Assembly: GCA_016720345.1 (NCBI GenBank)
Contig: JADKKV010000007.1
Span: forward strand, 1 to 64,000
Origin: Thermomonas sp.
Lineage (GTDB): Bacteria > Pseudomonadota > Gammaproteobacteria > Xanthomonadales > Xanthomonadaceae
Direction: 5' to 3'
DNA: 64,000 nucleotides
How positions within the stretch are numbered: position 1 is the stretch's first letter; each line of letters begins with the position of its first letter. The notes beneath the pieces were generated by a model that had not been told where the DNA came from, did no database searches, and was given only the letters and a program-made list of their open reading frames with translations. Position numbers and translations under genes: made by a program. Below are positions 45,871 to 55,819 of this stretch, one piece after another.

Positions 45871-47739
45871 TCAGTCCGGCAGCAGCGCGCGGATCACCTC
45901 GCCGGCCAGCTCGACCGGGCTGGCACGGTCCGCGTGCAGGTGCAGTTCGGGATGCTCGGGGGCTTCGTACGGCGAATCGATGCCGGTGAAGTTGCGCAAC
46001 TGGCCGGCGCGCGCCTTCGCATACAGCCCCTTCACGTCGCGTTGCTCGGCCACCGCCAGCGGGGTGTCGACGAACACCTCCAGGAACTCGCCGGGTTCGA
46101 ACAGCGCGCGCGCCATCTCGCGTTCGGCGCGGAACGGGCTGATGAAGCTGACCAGCACGATCAAGCCGGCATCGACCATCAGCTTGGCGACTTCGGCAAC
46201 ACGGCGGATGTTCTCGACGCGGTCCTCGTCGGTGAAGCCCAGGTCCTTGTTGAGGCCGTGGCGCACGTTGTCGCCATCCAGCAGGTAGGTGTGCTGGCCC
46301 ATCGCCAGCAGCCGCTTCTCGACCAGGTTGGCGATGGTCGACTTGCCGGCGCCGGACAGGCCGGTGAACCACAGGCAGCGCGGCGACTGGTGCTTGATCC
46401 GCGCGCGCGCCGCCTTGTCCACGTCCAGGTGCTGCCAGTGGATGTTGCCGGCGCGCCGCAACGCGAAGTCCAGCGTTCCGGCGGCGACGGTGGCGTTGCT
46501 CTGGCGGTCGATCAGGATGAAGGCGCCGAGCGCACGGTTGCGCGCGTACGGCTCGAACGCGAGCGGCTGGTCGAGGTGCAGGTTGCAGCAGGCGACCTCG
46601 TTGAGCTCCAGGTGCTTGGCGGCCAGGTGCTCCTGGGTGTTGACGTCGACCTTGTGCTTGATCTCGGTGACCGAGGCGCCGACCGTGCGCGTGCCCAGCT
46701 TCAGCAGGTAGGGCCGGCCCGGCAGCAGGCGCTCGTCGCCCATCCACAGCAGGTGCGCGGCGAACTGGTCGGCGACCTCCGGCGGATCGATCGCGGCGGC
46801 GATCACGTCGCCGCGGCTGGCATCGACCTCGTCGGCCAGGGTCAGGGTGACCGCCTGGCCGTCGCCGGCGTGCGCAAGGTCGCCGCCGGCAGTGACGATC
46901 CGCGCCACCGTCGAGCGCCGTGCCGAAGGCAGCACCACCACTTCGTCGCCGACCGCGACCCGGCCACCGGCAACGGTGCCGGCGAAGCCGCGGAAATCCT
47001 GGTTGGGACGATTGACCCACTGCACCGGCAGGCGGAATCCGGTGGCCTGGGTGGCCGGCTCCACCTGCACGGTTTCCAGGTGCTGCAACAGGCTGGGACC
47101 GCGATACCACGGCATCGCCGCGGACCCGTCGACCATGTTGTCGCCGCGCAGCGCCGACAGCGGGATCGCCTGCACGTTGGCGATGCCGAGCTGCGTGGCG
47201 AGGTCGCGGTAGCCGGCGACGATGGAATCGAACACGTCCTGCCGGTAATCCACCAGGTCCATCTTGTTCACCGCCAGCAGAACGTGGCGGATGCCGAGCA
47301 GCGAGGCGATGTAGCTGTGCCGGCGGGTCTGGGTCAGCAGGCCCTTGCGCGCATCCACCAGCACCACCGCCAGGTCCGCGGTGGATGCGCCGGTGGCCAT
47401 GTTGCGGGTGTACTGCTCGTGGCCGGGGCAGTCGGCGACGATGAACTTGCGCCGTTCGGTGCCGAAGAAGCGATACGCGACGTCGATGGTGATGCCCTGC
47501 TCCCGCTCCGCGGCCAGGCCATCGACCAGCAGCGCGAAATCGAGCTCGCCGCCCTGGGTGCCGTGCCTGCGGCTGTCCGCTTCCAGCGCGGCGACCTGGT
47601 CGTCCAGCAGCAGTTGGGTGTCGTGCAGCAGGCGCCCGATCAGGGTGCTCTTGCCGTCGTCCACGCTGCCGCAGGTGATGAACCGCAGCAGGCCCTTGGA
47701 TTCGTGCTGTTGCAGGTAGGCGGCGATGTCCGGGGCCAT
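45871..47739 (-). CDS. cysN: sulfate adenylyltransferase subunit 1 / adenylylsulfate kinase fusion
   Basis: 622 residues, CysN plus CysC (NodQ type). The GTPase part has [32 protein letters not shown] and [12 protein letters not shown]. The APS-kinase part, from ~residue 440, has [37 protein letters not shown] and [18 protein letters not shown]. It drives sulfate activation to APS with CysD and then phosphorylates it to PAPS. Shares one base with the cysD stop (TGATG). Confidence 0.95.
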   Translation of the reverse strand: MAPDIAAYLQQHESKGLLRFITCGSVDDGKSTLIGRLLHDTQLLLDDQVAALEADSRRHGTQGGELDFALLVDGLAAEREQGITIDVAYRFFGTERRKFIVADCPGHEQYTRNMATGASTADLAVVLVDARKGLLTQTRRHSYIASLLGIRHVLLAVNKMDLVDYRQDVFDSIVAGYRDLATQLGIANVQAIPLSALRGDNMVDGSAAMPWYRGPSLLQHLETVQVEPATQATGFRLPVQWVNRPNQDFRGFAGTVAGGRVAVGDEVVVLPSARRSTVARIVTAGGDLAHAGDGQAVTLTLADEVDASRGDVIAAAIDPPEVADQFAAHLLWMGDERLLPGRPYLLKLGTRTVGASVTEIKHKVDVNTQEHLAAKHLELNEVACCNLHLDQPLAFEPYARNRALGAFILIDRQSNATVAAGTLDFALRRAGNIHWQHLDVDKAARARIKHQSPRCLWFTGLSGAGKSTIANLVEKRLLAMGQHTYLLDGDNVRHGLNKDLGFTDEDRVENIRRVAEVAKLMVDAGLIVLVSFISPFRAEREMARALFEPGEFLEVFVDTPLAVAEQRDVKGLYAKARAGQLRNFTGIDSPYEAPEHPELHLHADRASPVELAGEVIRALLPD

Positions 47740-48644
47740 CAGAAGTACCCCTCCTGCTTCTTCTTTTCCATCGATGCGGCGGGATCGTGGTCGATCACCC
47801 GGCCCTGCCGTTCCGACGACGTGGCCACCAGCATCTCGGCGATGACCTTTTCCAGCGTGTCCGCCCCGGATTCGATCGCGCCGGTCAGCGGGTAGCAGCC
47901 CAGGGTGCGGAAGCGCACGCGCTTCAACGCCGGCACTTCGTCCGCGCGCAGCGGCAGGCGCTCGTCGTCGACCAGGATCAGCGCGCCGTCGCGTTCCACC
48001 ACCGGGCGCTCGCGCGCCAGGTACAGCGAGGGCACCGGGATGTTTTCGCGGTAGATGTACAGCCAGACGTCGAGTTCGGTCCAGTTGCTGATCGGGAACA
48101 CCCGCACCGACTCGCCGGCATGGATCCGGGTGTTGTACAGGTTCCACAACTCGGGGCGCTGGTTCTTCGGGTCCCAGCGGTGCTGGTCGTTGCGGAAGCT
48201 GAAGATGCGTTCCTTCGCGCGCGACTTCTCCTCGTCGCGGCGCGCGCCACCAATCGCCGCATCGAAGCCCCACTTGTCGAGCGCCTGCTTCAGCCCCTGG
48301 GTCTTCATCACGTCGGTGTGCACGGTTGCACCGTGGCTGATCGGGCCGATGCCGCGGGCCACGCCGTCCGGGTTGGTGTGCACGCGCAGTTCGATGCCGG
48401 TCTCGGCGGCGCGGCGGTCGCGGAATTCGATCATCTCGCGGAACTTCCAGCCGGTATCCACGTGCAGCAGCGGGATCGGCGGGCGCGCGGGATGAAACGC
48501 CTTCGCCAACAGGTGCAGCAGCACCGAGCTGTCCTTGCCCACGGAATACAGCATCACCGGGTTGCGGAATCCGGCCGCGACCTCACGGAGGATATGGATG
48601 CTTTCGGCTTCCAGCCGGTCGAGGTGGGAGGGTGCTGCGTCCAA
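47739..48644 (-). CDS. cysD: sulfate adenylyltransferase subunit 2
   Basis: 301 residues. PP-loop ATP pyrophosphatase motif [19 protein letters not shown], then [18 protein letters not shown] and a conserved C-terminus [14 protein letters not shown]. It forms APS from sulfate and ATP with CysN. First gene of a two-gene operon. Confidence 0.95.
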   Translation of the reverse strand: MDAAPSHLDRLEAESIHILREVAAGFRNPVMLYSVGKDSSVLLHLLAKAFHPARPPIPLLHVDTGWKFREMIEFRDRRAAETGIELRVHTNPDGVARGIGPISHGATVHTDVMKTQGLKQALDKWGFDAAIGGARRDEEKSRAKERIFSFRNDQHRWDPKNQRPELWNLYNTRIHAGESVRVFPISNWTELDVWLYIYRENIPVPSLYLARERPVVERDGALILVDDERLPLRADEVPALKRVRFRTLGCYPLTGAIESGADTLEKVIAEMLVATSSERQGRVIDHDPAASMEKKKQEGYF

Positions 48645-48680
48645 GGCGAAAGGTGCGTTCTTCGAAGATCGCGCAGGATA

Positions 48681-50306
48681 TCAGTAGGCCTTCCCGGACC
48701 GCAGTCGAAGCACATTCTCCGGCGGCATGAAGGCATCACTGCGCGCGGCTTGCCAGAAGTCCTGGAACACCGCGTGCCCGGGGATGCGGCCGCCCAGCAG
48801 GTCGCCCGGCTCGAGGAAGCGGTACAGCGCCCCCAGCGAGCGCACGTGGGTCGGCGACACCCGCCGCAGGATGTGCTCCGGCCCCAGCTGGTCCGGATGC
48901 TCCAGCCCGGCCGCGCACAGCAGGTCGCGCAATGCATGCAGGGTGTTGGCGTGGAACTCGGCGACCCGGCTGGCCTTGTCCGGCACGTCCAGCCGCTTCC
49001 AGCGCCCCGGGTCCTGGGTGGCGATCCCGGTCGGGCAACGGTCGGTGTGGCAGGCCATCGACTGGATGCAGCCCAGCGCGAACATGTAGCCGCGCGCAGC
49101 GTTGCACCAGTCCGCGCCCATCGCCAGGGTGCGCGCGATGTCGAATGCGCCGACGATCTTGCCGGCGGCGCCGATCCTGATCCGGTCGCGCAGTTCCAGC
49201 CCGACCAGGGTGTTGTGGACCAGCATCAGCGCCTCGTGCATCGGCACCCCGACATGGTCGATGAATTCCGCCGGCGCCGCGCCGGTGCCGCCTTCGGCGC
49301 CATCGACGACGATGAAGTCGGGGAGGATCCCGCTCTCGTGCATCGCCTTGGCGATGCCGAACCATTCCCACGGATGGCCGATGGCGAGCTTGAAGCCGAC
49401 CGGCTTGCCGCCGGACAGCTGGCGCAGGCGGGCGATGAAGTGCAGCAATTCGAGCGGCGTGGAAAACGCGGAATGGCGGGCCGGCGAGACGCAGTCACGG
49501 CCCATCGGAACGCCGCGGGTCACCGAGATTTCCGCGCTGACCTTGGCCGCCGGCAACACGCCGCCGTGGCCGGGCTTCGCGCCCTGCGACAGCTTCACTT
49601 CGATCATCTTCACCTGCGCATCGCGCGCGTTGGCGGTGAAGCGCTCCTCGCTGAAGCTGGAATCCTCATTGCGGCAACCGAAGTAACCCGAGCCGATCTC
49701 CCACACCAGGTCGCCGCCGGCCTCGCGGTGGTACGGCGAGATCGAGCCCTCGCCGGTGTCGTGGTAGAAGCCGCCGCGCTTCGCTCCCGCGTTCAGCGCC
49801 CGGATCGCCGCCGCCGACAACGAGCCGAAGCTCATCGCCGAAATGTTGAACACGCTGGCCGAATAGGGTTGCGCGCACTCAGCGCCGATCACGATGCGGA
49901 AATCCGGGGACGCGATCGCCGCGGGCGCCAGCGAATGGTTGATCCATTCGTAGTCGATGCCGTAGACGTCCTGCTGGGTGCCGAACGGGCGCACGTCGTT
50001 GAGGCGCTTGGCGCGCTGGTAGACCAGCGCCCGCTGCTGGCGCGAGAACGGCACCTCGGCAAGGTCGGATTCGATGAAGTACTGCCGCATCTCCGGCCCG
50101 ATCGATTCCAGCCCGTAGCGGAAATGCGCCAGCAGCGGGTAAAGGCGGCGCAGGGTGCTCTTGCGCTGCAACAGGTCGATGGTCCCAAGCGCGGCCAATC
50201 CGCCGAACAGCACCACCCCCGCCCACCAACCCGGCATGCGCAGGGCCAGCAGCAGGGATGCAAGCGTCAGCAACAGGCTGGCTGCGTAAACGGCGTAGCG
50301 GGACAC
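48681..50306 (-). CDS. FMN-binding glutamate synthase family protein, membrane-anchored
   Basis: 541 residues. Two N-terminal hydrophobic helices (YAVYAASLLLTLASLLLALR, WWAGVVLFGGLAALGTIDLL) anchor it. The rest is the central FMN/Fe-S domain of glutamate synthase: NISAMSFGSLSAAAIRAL, KLSQGAKPGHGGVLPAAKV, VDGAEGGTGAAPAEFIDHVG and CHTDRCPTGIATQDP. It lacks the amidotransferase and C-terminal GltB domains, so it is not a classical GOGAT; the substrate of this stand-alone family is unsettled. It lies just downstream of tRNA-Leu. Confidence 0.85.
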   Translation of the reverse strand: MSRYAVYAASLLLTLASLLLALRMPGWWAGVVLFGGLAALGTIDLLQRKSTLRRLYPLLAHFRYGLESIGPEMRQYFIESDLAEVPFSRQQRALVYQRAKRLNDVRPFGTQQDVYGIDYEWINHSLAPAAIASPDFRIVIGAECAQPYSASVFNISAMSFGSLSAAAIRALNAGAKRGGFYHDTGEGSISPYHREAGGDLVWEIGSGYFGCRNEDSSFSEERFTANARDAQVKMIEVKLSQGAKPGHGGVLPAAKVSAEISVTRGVPMGRDCVSPARHSAFSTPLELLHFIARLRQLSGGKPVGFKLAIGHPWEWFGIAKAMHESGILPDFIVVDGAEGGTGAAPAEFIDHVGVPMHEALMLVHNTLVGLELRDRIRIGAAGKIVGAFDIARTLAMGADWCNAARGYMFALGCIQSMACHTDRCPTGIATQDPGRWKRLDVPDKASRVAEFHANTLHALRDLLCAAGLEHPDQLGPEHILRRVSPTHVRSLGALYRFLEPGDLLGGRIPGHAVFQDFWQAARSDAFMPPENVLRLRSGKAY

Positions 50307-50325
50307 GGCGGCTCCATCGTTGCGC

Positions 50326-50412
50326 TGGTGCCCGGAGTCGGGATCGAACCGACATACCCTCGCGGGTGAGGGATTTTAAGTCCCTTGCGTCTACCAGTTT
50401 CGCCATCCGGGC
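50326..50412 (-). tRNA. tRNA-Leu (TAA)
   Basis: 87 bases with encoded CCA and the long variable arm expected of leucine tRNAs. Acceptor GCCCGGA / TCCGGGC; anticodon loop CTTAAAA gives TAA. Confidence 0.95.
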
Positions 50413-50453
50413 TTGCGCGGAAGCTTACGCGATGTATGGCTGCCCGGCCCGCG

Positions 50454-50547
50454 GCGCGCGGCTGTGCCGGGAACACGCCGCGAGTACGTCCATGCAGGCT
50501 AATCGGCGGCGTCCATGCCGCCGATTGTCCCCGGCACAGCCGCGCGC
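50454..50547. repeat. nested perfect inverted repeats between tRNA-Leu and tRNA-Cys
   Basis: Outer arms of 18 bp at 50454-50471 and 50530-50547 (GCGCGCGGCTGTGCCGGG). An inner hairpin sits at 50501-50526 (AATCGGCGGC / GCCGCCGATT). No gene overlaps. Confidence 0.8.
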
Positions 50548-50605
50548 CACGACCCGGGCACCGACCTCCATCGCCTCGCAGCAATATCCGGATCCCGCAA
50601 AACAA

Positions 50606-50629
50606 GAAACCCCGCCGAAGCGGGGTTTC
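50606..50629 (-). terminator. terminator after tRNA-Cys
   Basis: Minus-strand stem GAAACCCCGC / GCGGGGTTTC with a TTCG loop, then TTGTTTT. Confidence 0.85.
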
Positions 50630-50634
50630 GTGTC

Positions 50635-50708
50635 TGGAGGCCGAGGTCGGAATTGAACCGGCGTACGCGGATTTGCAGTCCGCTGCATAACCACTCTGCC
50701 ACCCGGCC
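50635..50708 (-). tRNA. tRNA-Cys (GCA)
   Basis: 74 bases with encoded CCA. Acceptor GGCCGGG / CTCGGCC with one G-T pair; anticodon loop CTGCAAA gives GCA. Confidence 0.95.
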
Positions 50709-50752
50709 GGTGACGTGAACTGCAGATGCGCCTGCATCTTACTGAAACAACA

Positions 50753-50773
50753 AAGCCCCGCGTAACGGGGCTT
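50753..50773 (-). terminator. terminator after tRNA-Gly
   Basis: Stem AAGCCCCG / CGGGGCTT with a 5-base loop, followed on the minus strand by TGTTGTTT. Confidence 0.85.
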
Positions 50774-50784
50774 CGTCTTGAAAC

Positions 50785-50860
<76 letters not shown>

Positions 50861-50872
50861 GTTGAGCCCGCC

Positions 50873-50900
50873 ATTTTACGGGTTCATTCCGGAGTGTCAA
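50873..50900 (-). promoter_or_regulatory. consensus sigma-70 promoter of tRNA-Gly
   Basis: TTGACA (50900-50895), 16 bp, TAAAAT (50878-50873). The -35 lies inside the last codons of pgsA. Confidence 0.8.
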
Positions 50901-51468
50901 CACCTTGCGCTTCCTGCCTGCTCAGGGCCGGCCACGCCGCGCGGGCGTACTCGAAGCCGGACCACAGGGTCAGCAGCGCCGCCGCCGCCAGCAGCCATTC
51001 GCCGATCTGGAAGATCGGCAGCCCCAGCAGGGGCTCGCGGTACAGCAGGAACCCCAGCGCCACCATCTGCACCACGGTCTTGACCTTGCCGACCGTGGCG
51101 ACCGCCACCTTCGCCCGCTGGCCGAGTTCGGCCATCCACTCGCGCAGGGCCGACACCGCGATCTCGCGGCCGATGATCACGCTGGCCCACAGCGCCATCC
51201 AGATCGTGTGGTGGTACTGCACGGTGATCACCAGCGCGGTCGAGATCATCAGCTTGTCCGCCACCGGGTCCAGGAACGCACCGAACGCCGAGAACTGGTG
51301 GTAGCGCCGCGCGATCCAGCCGTCCAGCCAGTCGGTCAGCGACGCGAACACGAAGATCGCGGTCGCCGCGATATTCGTCCAGCGGTAGTCCAGGTAATAG
51401 ACCACCACCAGCACCGGGATCATCGCGATCCGCGCCAGCGTCAACCATGTGGGTATCGTCAGCTTCAT
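50884..51468 (-). CDS. pgsA: CDP-diacylglycerol-glycerol-3-phosphate 3-phosphatidyltransferase
   Basis: 194 residues from the ATG at 51468, whose ATGA overlaps the uvrC stop. The CDP-alcohol phosphatidyltransferase motif D-x2-D-G-x2-A-R-x8-G-x3-D-x3-D is complete (TDWLDGWIARRY then GAFLDPVADK). About five membrane helices. It makes phosphatidylglycerol phosphate. uvrC-pgsA is a classic proteobacterial pair. Confidence 0.95.
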   Translation of the reverse strand: MKLTIPTWLTLARIAMIPVLVVVYYLDYRWTNIAATAIFVFASLTDWLDGWIARRYHQFSAFGAFLDPVADKLMISTALVITVQYHHTIWMALWASVIIGREIAVSALREWMAELGQRAKVAVATVGKVKTVVQMVALGFLLYREPLLGLPIFQIGEWLLAAAALLTLWSGFEYARAAWPALSRQEAQGVDTPE

Positions 51469-53354
51469 CCCTGCTCCTGCTCTTGCGCCGCGCCTGGTTC
51501 CAGTGCGCCCTGCCCCAGTCCGTGCAGGTTCGCCCAGATGCGTTCGGCCAGCGCACGGTTGACCCCTTCGACCCGGGCGATGTCGTCGACCGCCGCGGCC
51601 TTCAATCCTGACAGACCACCGAAATGCCGCAAGAGGGCCGCACGCCTGCGCGGCCCGATCCCGGCGATGTCCTCCAGCCGGCTGCTGTTGCGCGCCTTCT
51701 GCCGCTTGCCGCGGTGGCCGGTGATGGCGAAGCGGTGCGCCTCGTCGCGCACCTGCTGGACCAGCTGCAGCGCCGGCGAAGCCGCGCCGGGCCGCACTTC
51801 GCGCCCATCCGGCAGCAGCAGGGTTTCCGCACCTGCCTTGCGCGCCGGGCCCTTGGCTACCCCGACCACGGCCACTCCGACGACACCGCTTTCCTGCAGC
51901 ACCGCCTGCGCCTGCGCCACCTGCCCGGCGCCGCCGTCGATCAGCAGCACGTCCGGCAGCACCGCTTCGGGCTCGCCTTCGGTCGGCGGCCGGAAGCGCC
52001 GCTGCAAGGCCTGGTGCATCGCCGCGTAGTCGTCGCCGGGCTCGATCCCGCCGATGTTGTAGCGGCGGTACTGCTTGCGCACCGGCCCGGCCGCATCGAA
52101 CACCACGCAGGACGCCACCGTCGCCTCGCCCATCGTGTGGCTGATGTCGAAGCATTCGATCCGCTTCGGCGCCTCCACCAGCCCGAGCAGGTCGCGCAAC
52201 CCGTCCAGCCGCGCCTGCTGCGCACTGCTGCTGGTCAGTTCGGTTGCCAGCGCCAGTTCCGCGTTGCGCCGGACCAGGTCCAGGTGCGCCGCGCGTTCGC
52301 CGCGCACGCTGCTGCGCAGTTCGACCTTGCGCCCGGCGTGCTCGGCCAGCGCGCGTTCGATCAGTTCGCGTTCGGGGATGTCGCGGTCGAGCACGATCTC
52401 CGCCGGCGGCGGTTGCTCGGCGTAGTACTGGGAGACGAACGCAGCCAGCACCGCGGCGGCGCTGTCCTCGCCATTGGTCTTCGGGAAGAACGCGCGGGTG
52501 CCGAGGTTGCGGCCGTCGCGGAAGGCGAGCATGAGCACGCAGGCCAGCGCGCCCTGCATCGCCACCGCCAGCACGTCGAGGTCGGCATTGCGGCCATCGA
52601 CGTACTGGCGCGACTGCAGCTTGCGGATGGCACCGACCAGGTCGCGCAACCGCGCCGCCTGCTCGAACTCGAGCGCGTCGCTGGCCTGCTGCATCGCCGT
52701 CGTCAGCTCATCGGTGAGTTCGCCACTGCGGCCATCCAGGAACAGGCCCGCGCGGCGCACCGCGTCGGCGTACTCGTCCACCTCCACCAGGCCGACGCAG
52801 GGCGCGCTGCAGCGGCCGATCTGGTGCTGCAGGCATGGCCGCGAGCGGTTGCGGAACACGCTGTCCTCGCAACTGCGCAGGCGGAACAGCTTGTGCATCA
52901 GGTTCAGCGTCTCGCGCACCGACGTCGCGCCCGGATACGGGCCGAAGTAGCGCCCCGGCAGCGCGCGCGGCCCGCGGTGGAACGCCAGCCGCGGCCACTG
53001 CTCGCGGGTCAGCAGCACGAACGGATAGCTCTTGTCGTCGCGCAGCAACACGTTGTAGCGCGGCTGCAGCGACTTGATCAGCTGGTTTTCCAGCAGCAAC
53101 GCATCCGCTTCGCTGCGGGTGACCGTGATCTCGATCCTGGCCACCTGCGCCAGCATCGCCATGATCCGGGTCGGCTTGGGGGTTGCGTTGAAATAGCTGC
53201 CGACGCGGTTGCGCAACGCGCGCGCCTTGCCGACATACAGCACCGTGCCGTCGGCGGCGGTCATCCGGTACACCCCTGGTGCGGCCGGCATCGCCGCGGC
53301 CACCGCCTTGCCGTCGAACGCCTCGGCTTCCGCACCCGGCTGGTGCCCGCTCAT
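51465..53354 (-). CDS. uvrC: excinuclease ABC subunit C
   Basis: 629 residues. GIY-YIG nuclease N-terminus (PGVYRMTAADGTVLYVGKA), UVR motif region (LTTAMQQASDALEFEQAARL), RNase H-like half (RIECFDISHTMGEATVASCV, VLLIDGGAGQVAQAQAVL) and C-terminal helix-hairpin-helix (LEDIAGIGPRRRAALLRHFG). It cuts on both sides of DNA lesions in nucleotide excision repair. Confidence 0.96.
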   Translation of the reverse strand: MSGHQPGAEAEAFDGKAVAAAMPAAPGVYRMTAADGTVLYVGKARALRNRVGSYFNATPKPTRIMAMLAQVARIEITVTRSEADALLLENQLIKSLQPRYNVLLRDDKSYPFVLLTREQWPRLAFHRGPRALPGRYFGPYPGATSVRETLNLMHKLFRLRSCEDSVFRNRSRPCLQHQIGRCSAPCVGLVEVDEYADAVRRAGLFLDGRSGELTDELTTAMQQASDALEFEQAARLRDLVGAIRKLQSRQYVDGRNADLDVLAVAMQGALACVLMLAFRDGRNLGTRAFFPKTNGEDSAAAVLAAFVSQYYAEQPPPAEIVLDRDIPERELIERALAEHAGRKVELRSSVRGERAAHLDLVRRNAELALATELTSSSAQQARLDGLRDLLGLVEAPKRIECFDISHTMGEATVASCVVFDAAGPVRKQYRRYNIGGIEPGDDYAAMHQALQRRFRPPTEGEPEAVLPDVLLIDGGAGQVAQAQAVLQESGVVGVAVVGVAKGPARKAGAETLLLPDGREVRPGAASPALQLVQQVRDEAHRFAITGHRGKRQKARNSSRLEDIAGIGPRRRAALLRHFGGLSGLKAAAVDDIARVEGVNRALAERIWANLHGLGQGALEPGAAQEQEQG

Positions 53355-53378
53355 GCGTCCGGCCTCATCGCGGCGCGC

Positions 53379-53858
53379 TCAGAAGCGTCCCTGGCGGATG
53401 CGCTCGACCACGCCCAGCGCCGCCGCGTCGACCAGCTTGAATGCCTTCTCGAAATCGCGCGCATCGCCGTAATACGGATCCGGCACGTCCTTCCTGCCGA
53501 CGCCGCTCCATTCCAGCAGCAGCTCCACGTCGCCATGCGCGGTGCGTGGCTTGCGCATGCGCGCATCGTGCAGGATGGTGCGGTCGGCGCAGAGGATGAA
53601 ATCGAAGGCGTCGAAGTCGTCCGCCTGCAGCGCGCGCGCGCGCTGTGCGGCGATGTCGATGCCGTGCCGCTTCGCGCAGGCGATGGCGCGCTCGTCCGGC
53701 GCATGGCCGATGTGCGAACGACCGGTGGCCGCGGAATCCACCCGCACCTTGCCGCCCAGCCCGGCTTCCTGCAGCCGCGCCAGCAACACGCCTTCCGCCA
53801 TCGGCGAGCGGCAGATGTTGCCCAGGCACACCATCAGCACGCCCAGCGTCCTCGTCAT
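53379..53858 (-). CDS. low-molecular-weight protein-tyrosine phosphatase
   Basis: 159 residues from the ATG at 53858, which shares one base with the kdsB stop. P-loop VCLGNICRSPMAEGVL and general-acid Asp in DVPDPYYGDARDFE. It could dephosphorylate the BY-kinase of the exopolysaccharide locus 43 kb away, though it sits in the kdsB unit; that pairing is inference. Confidence 0.92.
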   Translation of the reverse strand: MTRTLGVLMVCLGNICRSPMAEGVLLARLQEAGLGGKVRVDSAATGRSHIGHAPDERAIACAKRHGIDIAAQRARALQADDFDAFDFILCADRTILHDARMRKPRTAHGDVELLLEWSGVGRKDVPDPYYGDARDFEKAFKLVDAAALGVVERIRQGRF

Positions 53859-54637
53859 CACGCGTCGATCCCCCGCTGCATGCGGTGCATGTCCTGCGCG
53901 CGCGCGAGGTCTTCCTCGGTATCCACCCCGGGCGGGAATGGCGACGGCGCCAGCCGCACCGCGATCCGCCAGCCAGCCTCCAGCGCGCGCAGCTGTTCCA
54001 GCGATTCGGTGCGCTCCAGGTCGCCCGCCGGCAGCGCCGCGAATGCGCGCAGGGCGGAGGCGCGGTAACCGTAGATGCCGATGTGGCGCAGCCAGCGTCC
54101 GCTCGGCATCCGCGTGCGGTCGACCGCGAACGCATCGCGCGGCCACGGCACCGGCGCGCGGCTGAAGTACAGCGCATCGCCGCTGCCGGCCAGCACCACC
54201 TTGACCACGTTCGGATCGAGCAGGGTTTCGATGTCGTCGATCGGCGCGGCCAGGGTGGCGATGCCGGCGCCGCTGGCGGCGACCGCGCGGGCCACGCAGG
54301 CGATGCCGTCGGCTGGCGCGAATGGCTCGTCGCCCTGCAGGTTGACCACGATGGTGTCGTCGCCCCAGCCGGCGATGCCGGCGCACTCGGCCAGGCGGTC
54401 GCTGCCGGAGGCGTGCGTGGCCGAGGTCATCGCGACCTGCACGCCGCTGCCGTCCAGGGCATCGGCGATGCGGGCGTCGTCGGTCGCCACCCAGGCCTCG
54501 CGCGCACCGGCGGCCAGCGCGCGCCGCGCGACGTGCAGGACCATCGGTTCGCCGCCGATCAGGCGCAGCGGCTTGCCGGGCAGGCGCGAGGCCGCGTAGC
54601 GGGCGGGAATGGCGACGACGAAATCGGTGCTTGTCAT
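53858..54637 (-). CDS. kdsB: 3-deoxy-manno-octulosonate cytidylyltransferase
   Basis: 259 residues. [20 protein letters not shown] nucleotide-binding start, [15 protein letters not shown] and [19 protein letters not shown]. It makes CMP-Kdo for lipid A core synthesis. It follows lpxK across a 162-base gap containing a large inverted repeat. Confidence 0.95.
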   Translation of the reverse strand: MTSTDFVVAIPARYAASRLPGKPLRLIGGEPMVLHVARRALAAGAREAWVATDDARIADALDGSGVQVAMTSATHASGSDRLAECAGIAGWGDDTIVVNLQGDEPFAPADGIACVARAVAASGAGIATLAAPIDDIETLLDPNVVKVVLAGSGDALYFSRAPVPWPRDAFAVDRTRMPSGRWLRHIGIYGYRASALRAFAALPAGDLERTESLEQLRALEAGWRIAVRLAPSPFPPGVDTEEDLARAQDMHRMQRGIDA

Positions 54638-54654
54638 GGGTCGGATTATCGCCG

Positions 54655-54767
54655 GTCGTCGGTGCGGCTGGGGTGTGCTTCGCCGCTCAGGCTTCGCGTC
54701 CAGCTACGATTCGCGGCCGCGCGCCATCCATGGCGCGCTCGAAGCACACCCCAGCCGCACCGACGAC
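54655..54767. repeat. 28-bp perfect inverted repeat between lpxK and kdsB
   Basis: Arms 54655-54682 and 54740-54767 are exact reverse complements, beginning GTCGTCGGTGCGGCTGGGGT. The 57-base interior has a second palindrome (GCGCGCCAT / ATGGCGCGC). Confidence 0.85.
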
Positions 54768-54799
54768 CCCGACCCTCATCGTGATCCGACACATGAAGG

Positions 54800-55819
54800 T
54801 CACCTGCTCCGCGCCGGCAACCGATCCAGCAACGCCAGCCAGAATGGCTCCGGCAGCACCGCCTCGACCGGCACCATGAAGGCCTGCGCATCCACCAATC
54901 CCGCGCATTTCACCGCGTCCTTCGCGGTCATCAGCACCGGCAGGCGGCTGCCGAAGTCGAAATCGGGCGCGGCGTAGGCATGGTGGTCGGGGAACGCATG
55001 CGGCACCACCGCGATCCCGGCATCGCGCAGCATGGCGAAGAAACGCTCCGGGTCGCCGATCCCGGCCACCGCATGCACGCGCTGGCCGGCGAACATCGCC
55101 AGCGGCTGCGGGCGCCCGCCGTGCAGGGGCTGCACGGCGCCGACCTGCAGCCGCATCGGCCATTCGCCGAGGCCTGGCGGGCGCGCTGCCACGCCCTCGC
55201 CGGCGACGCCGAGGTTGAGTACCCGGAACCCGCAGTCCGCCGCGCGTTCCACCGGCTCGCGCAGTGGACCGGCCGGGAGCAGGCGGCCGTTGCCGTAGCG
55301 ACGACGCGCGTCCTGCACTTCGATCTCGATGTCGCGCGCGAGCCGGTAGTGCTGGAGGCCATCGTCGCAGACGACGATGTCGCAGCCGGCGGCGACCAGC
55401 GCGCGCGCGGCCGCGACCCGGTCGCGGTCCACCCGAACCTTGGCCGCGGTCGCGCGCGCGATCAGCAACGGCTCGTCGCCGACCAGCGAGGCGGCGGCAT
55501 CGGCGTCCACCCAGCGCGGCGTTGCCTCGTGCTCGCGGCCGTGGCCGCGGCTGGCGATGCCGGGGGTCCAGCCCGCGGCGCGCAGGCGCGCGACCAGTGC
55601 GATCACCAGCGGGGTCTTGCCGGTGCCGCCGGCGGTGATGTTGCCGACCACGACCACCGGCACGGCCACCCGCTGCTTGTGCAACCAGCCGCGGCGATAG
55701 GCCCCGCGCCGCAGCGCGGTGAGCCCGCCATAGAGCGTGGACAGCAGGCGCGCGTGCAGCGGTGGCGGGCTGCCGTCGTACCACCAGGCCGGCGCTTGCG
55801 GCAAGCGGCGCCGGCTCAT
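54800..55819 (-). CDS. lpxK: tetraacyldisaccharide 4'-kinase
   Basis: 339 residues from the ATG at 55819, overlapping the msbA stop by ATGA. P-loop [56 protein letters not shown] and [16 protein letters not shown]. It phosphorylates the lipid A precursor. Confidence 0.95.
   Translation of the reverse strand: MSRRRLPQAPAWWYDGSPPPLHARLLSTLYGGLTALRRGAYRRGWLHKQRVAVPVVVVGNITAGGTGKTPLVIALVARLRAAGWTPGIASRGHGREHEATPRWVDADAAASLVGDEPLLIARATAAKVRVDRDRVAAARALVAAGCDIVVCDDGLQHYRLARDIEIEVQDARRRYGNGRLLPAGPLREPVERAADCGFRVLNLGVAGEGVAARPPGLGEWPMRLQVGAVQPLHGGRPQPLAMFAGQRVHAVAGIGDPERFFAMLRDAGIAVVPHAFPDHHAYAAPDFDFGSRLPVLMTAKDAVKCAGLVDAQAFMVPVEAVLPEPFWLALLDRLPARSR

Noticed and set aside
48681-50306. Classical glutamate synthase large subunit
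   Set aside because: The amidotransferase and C-terminal domains are missing and membrane helices are present, so only the FMN/Fe-S core family applies.
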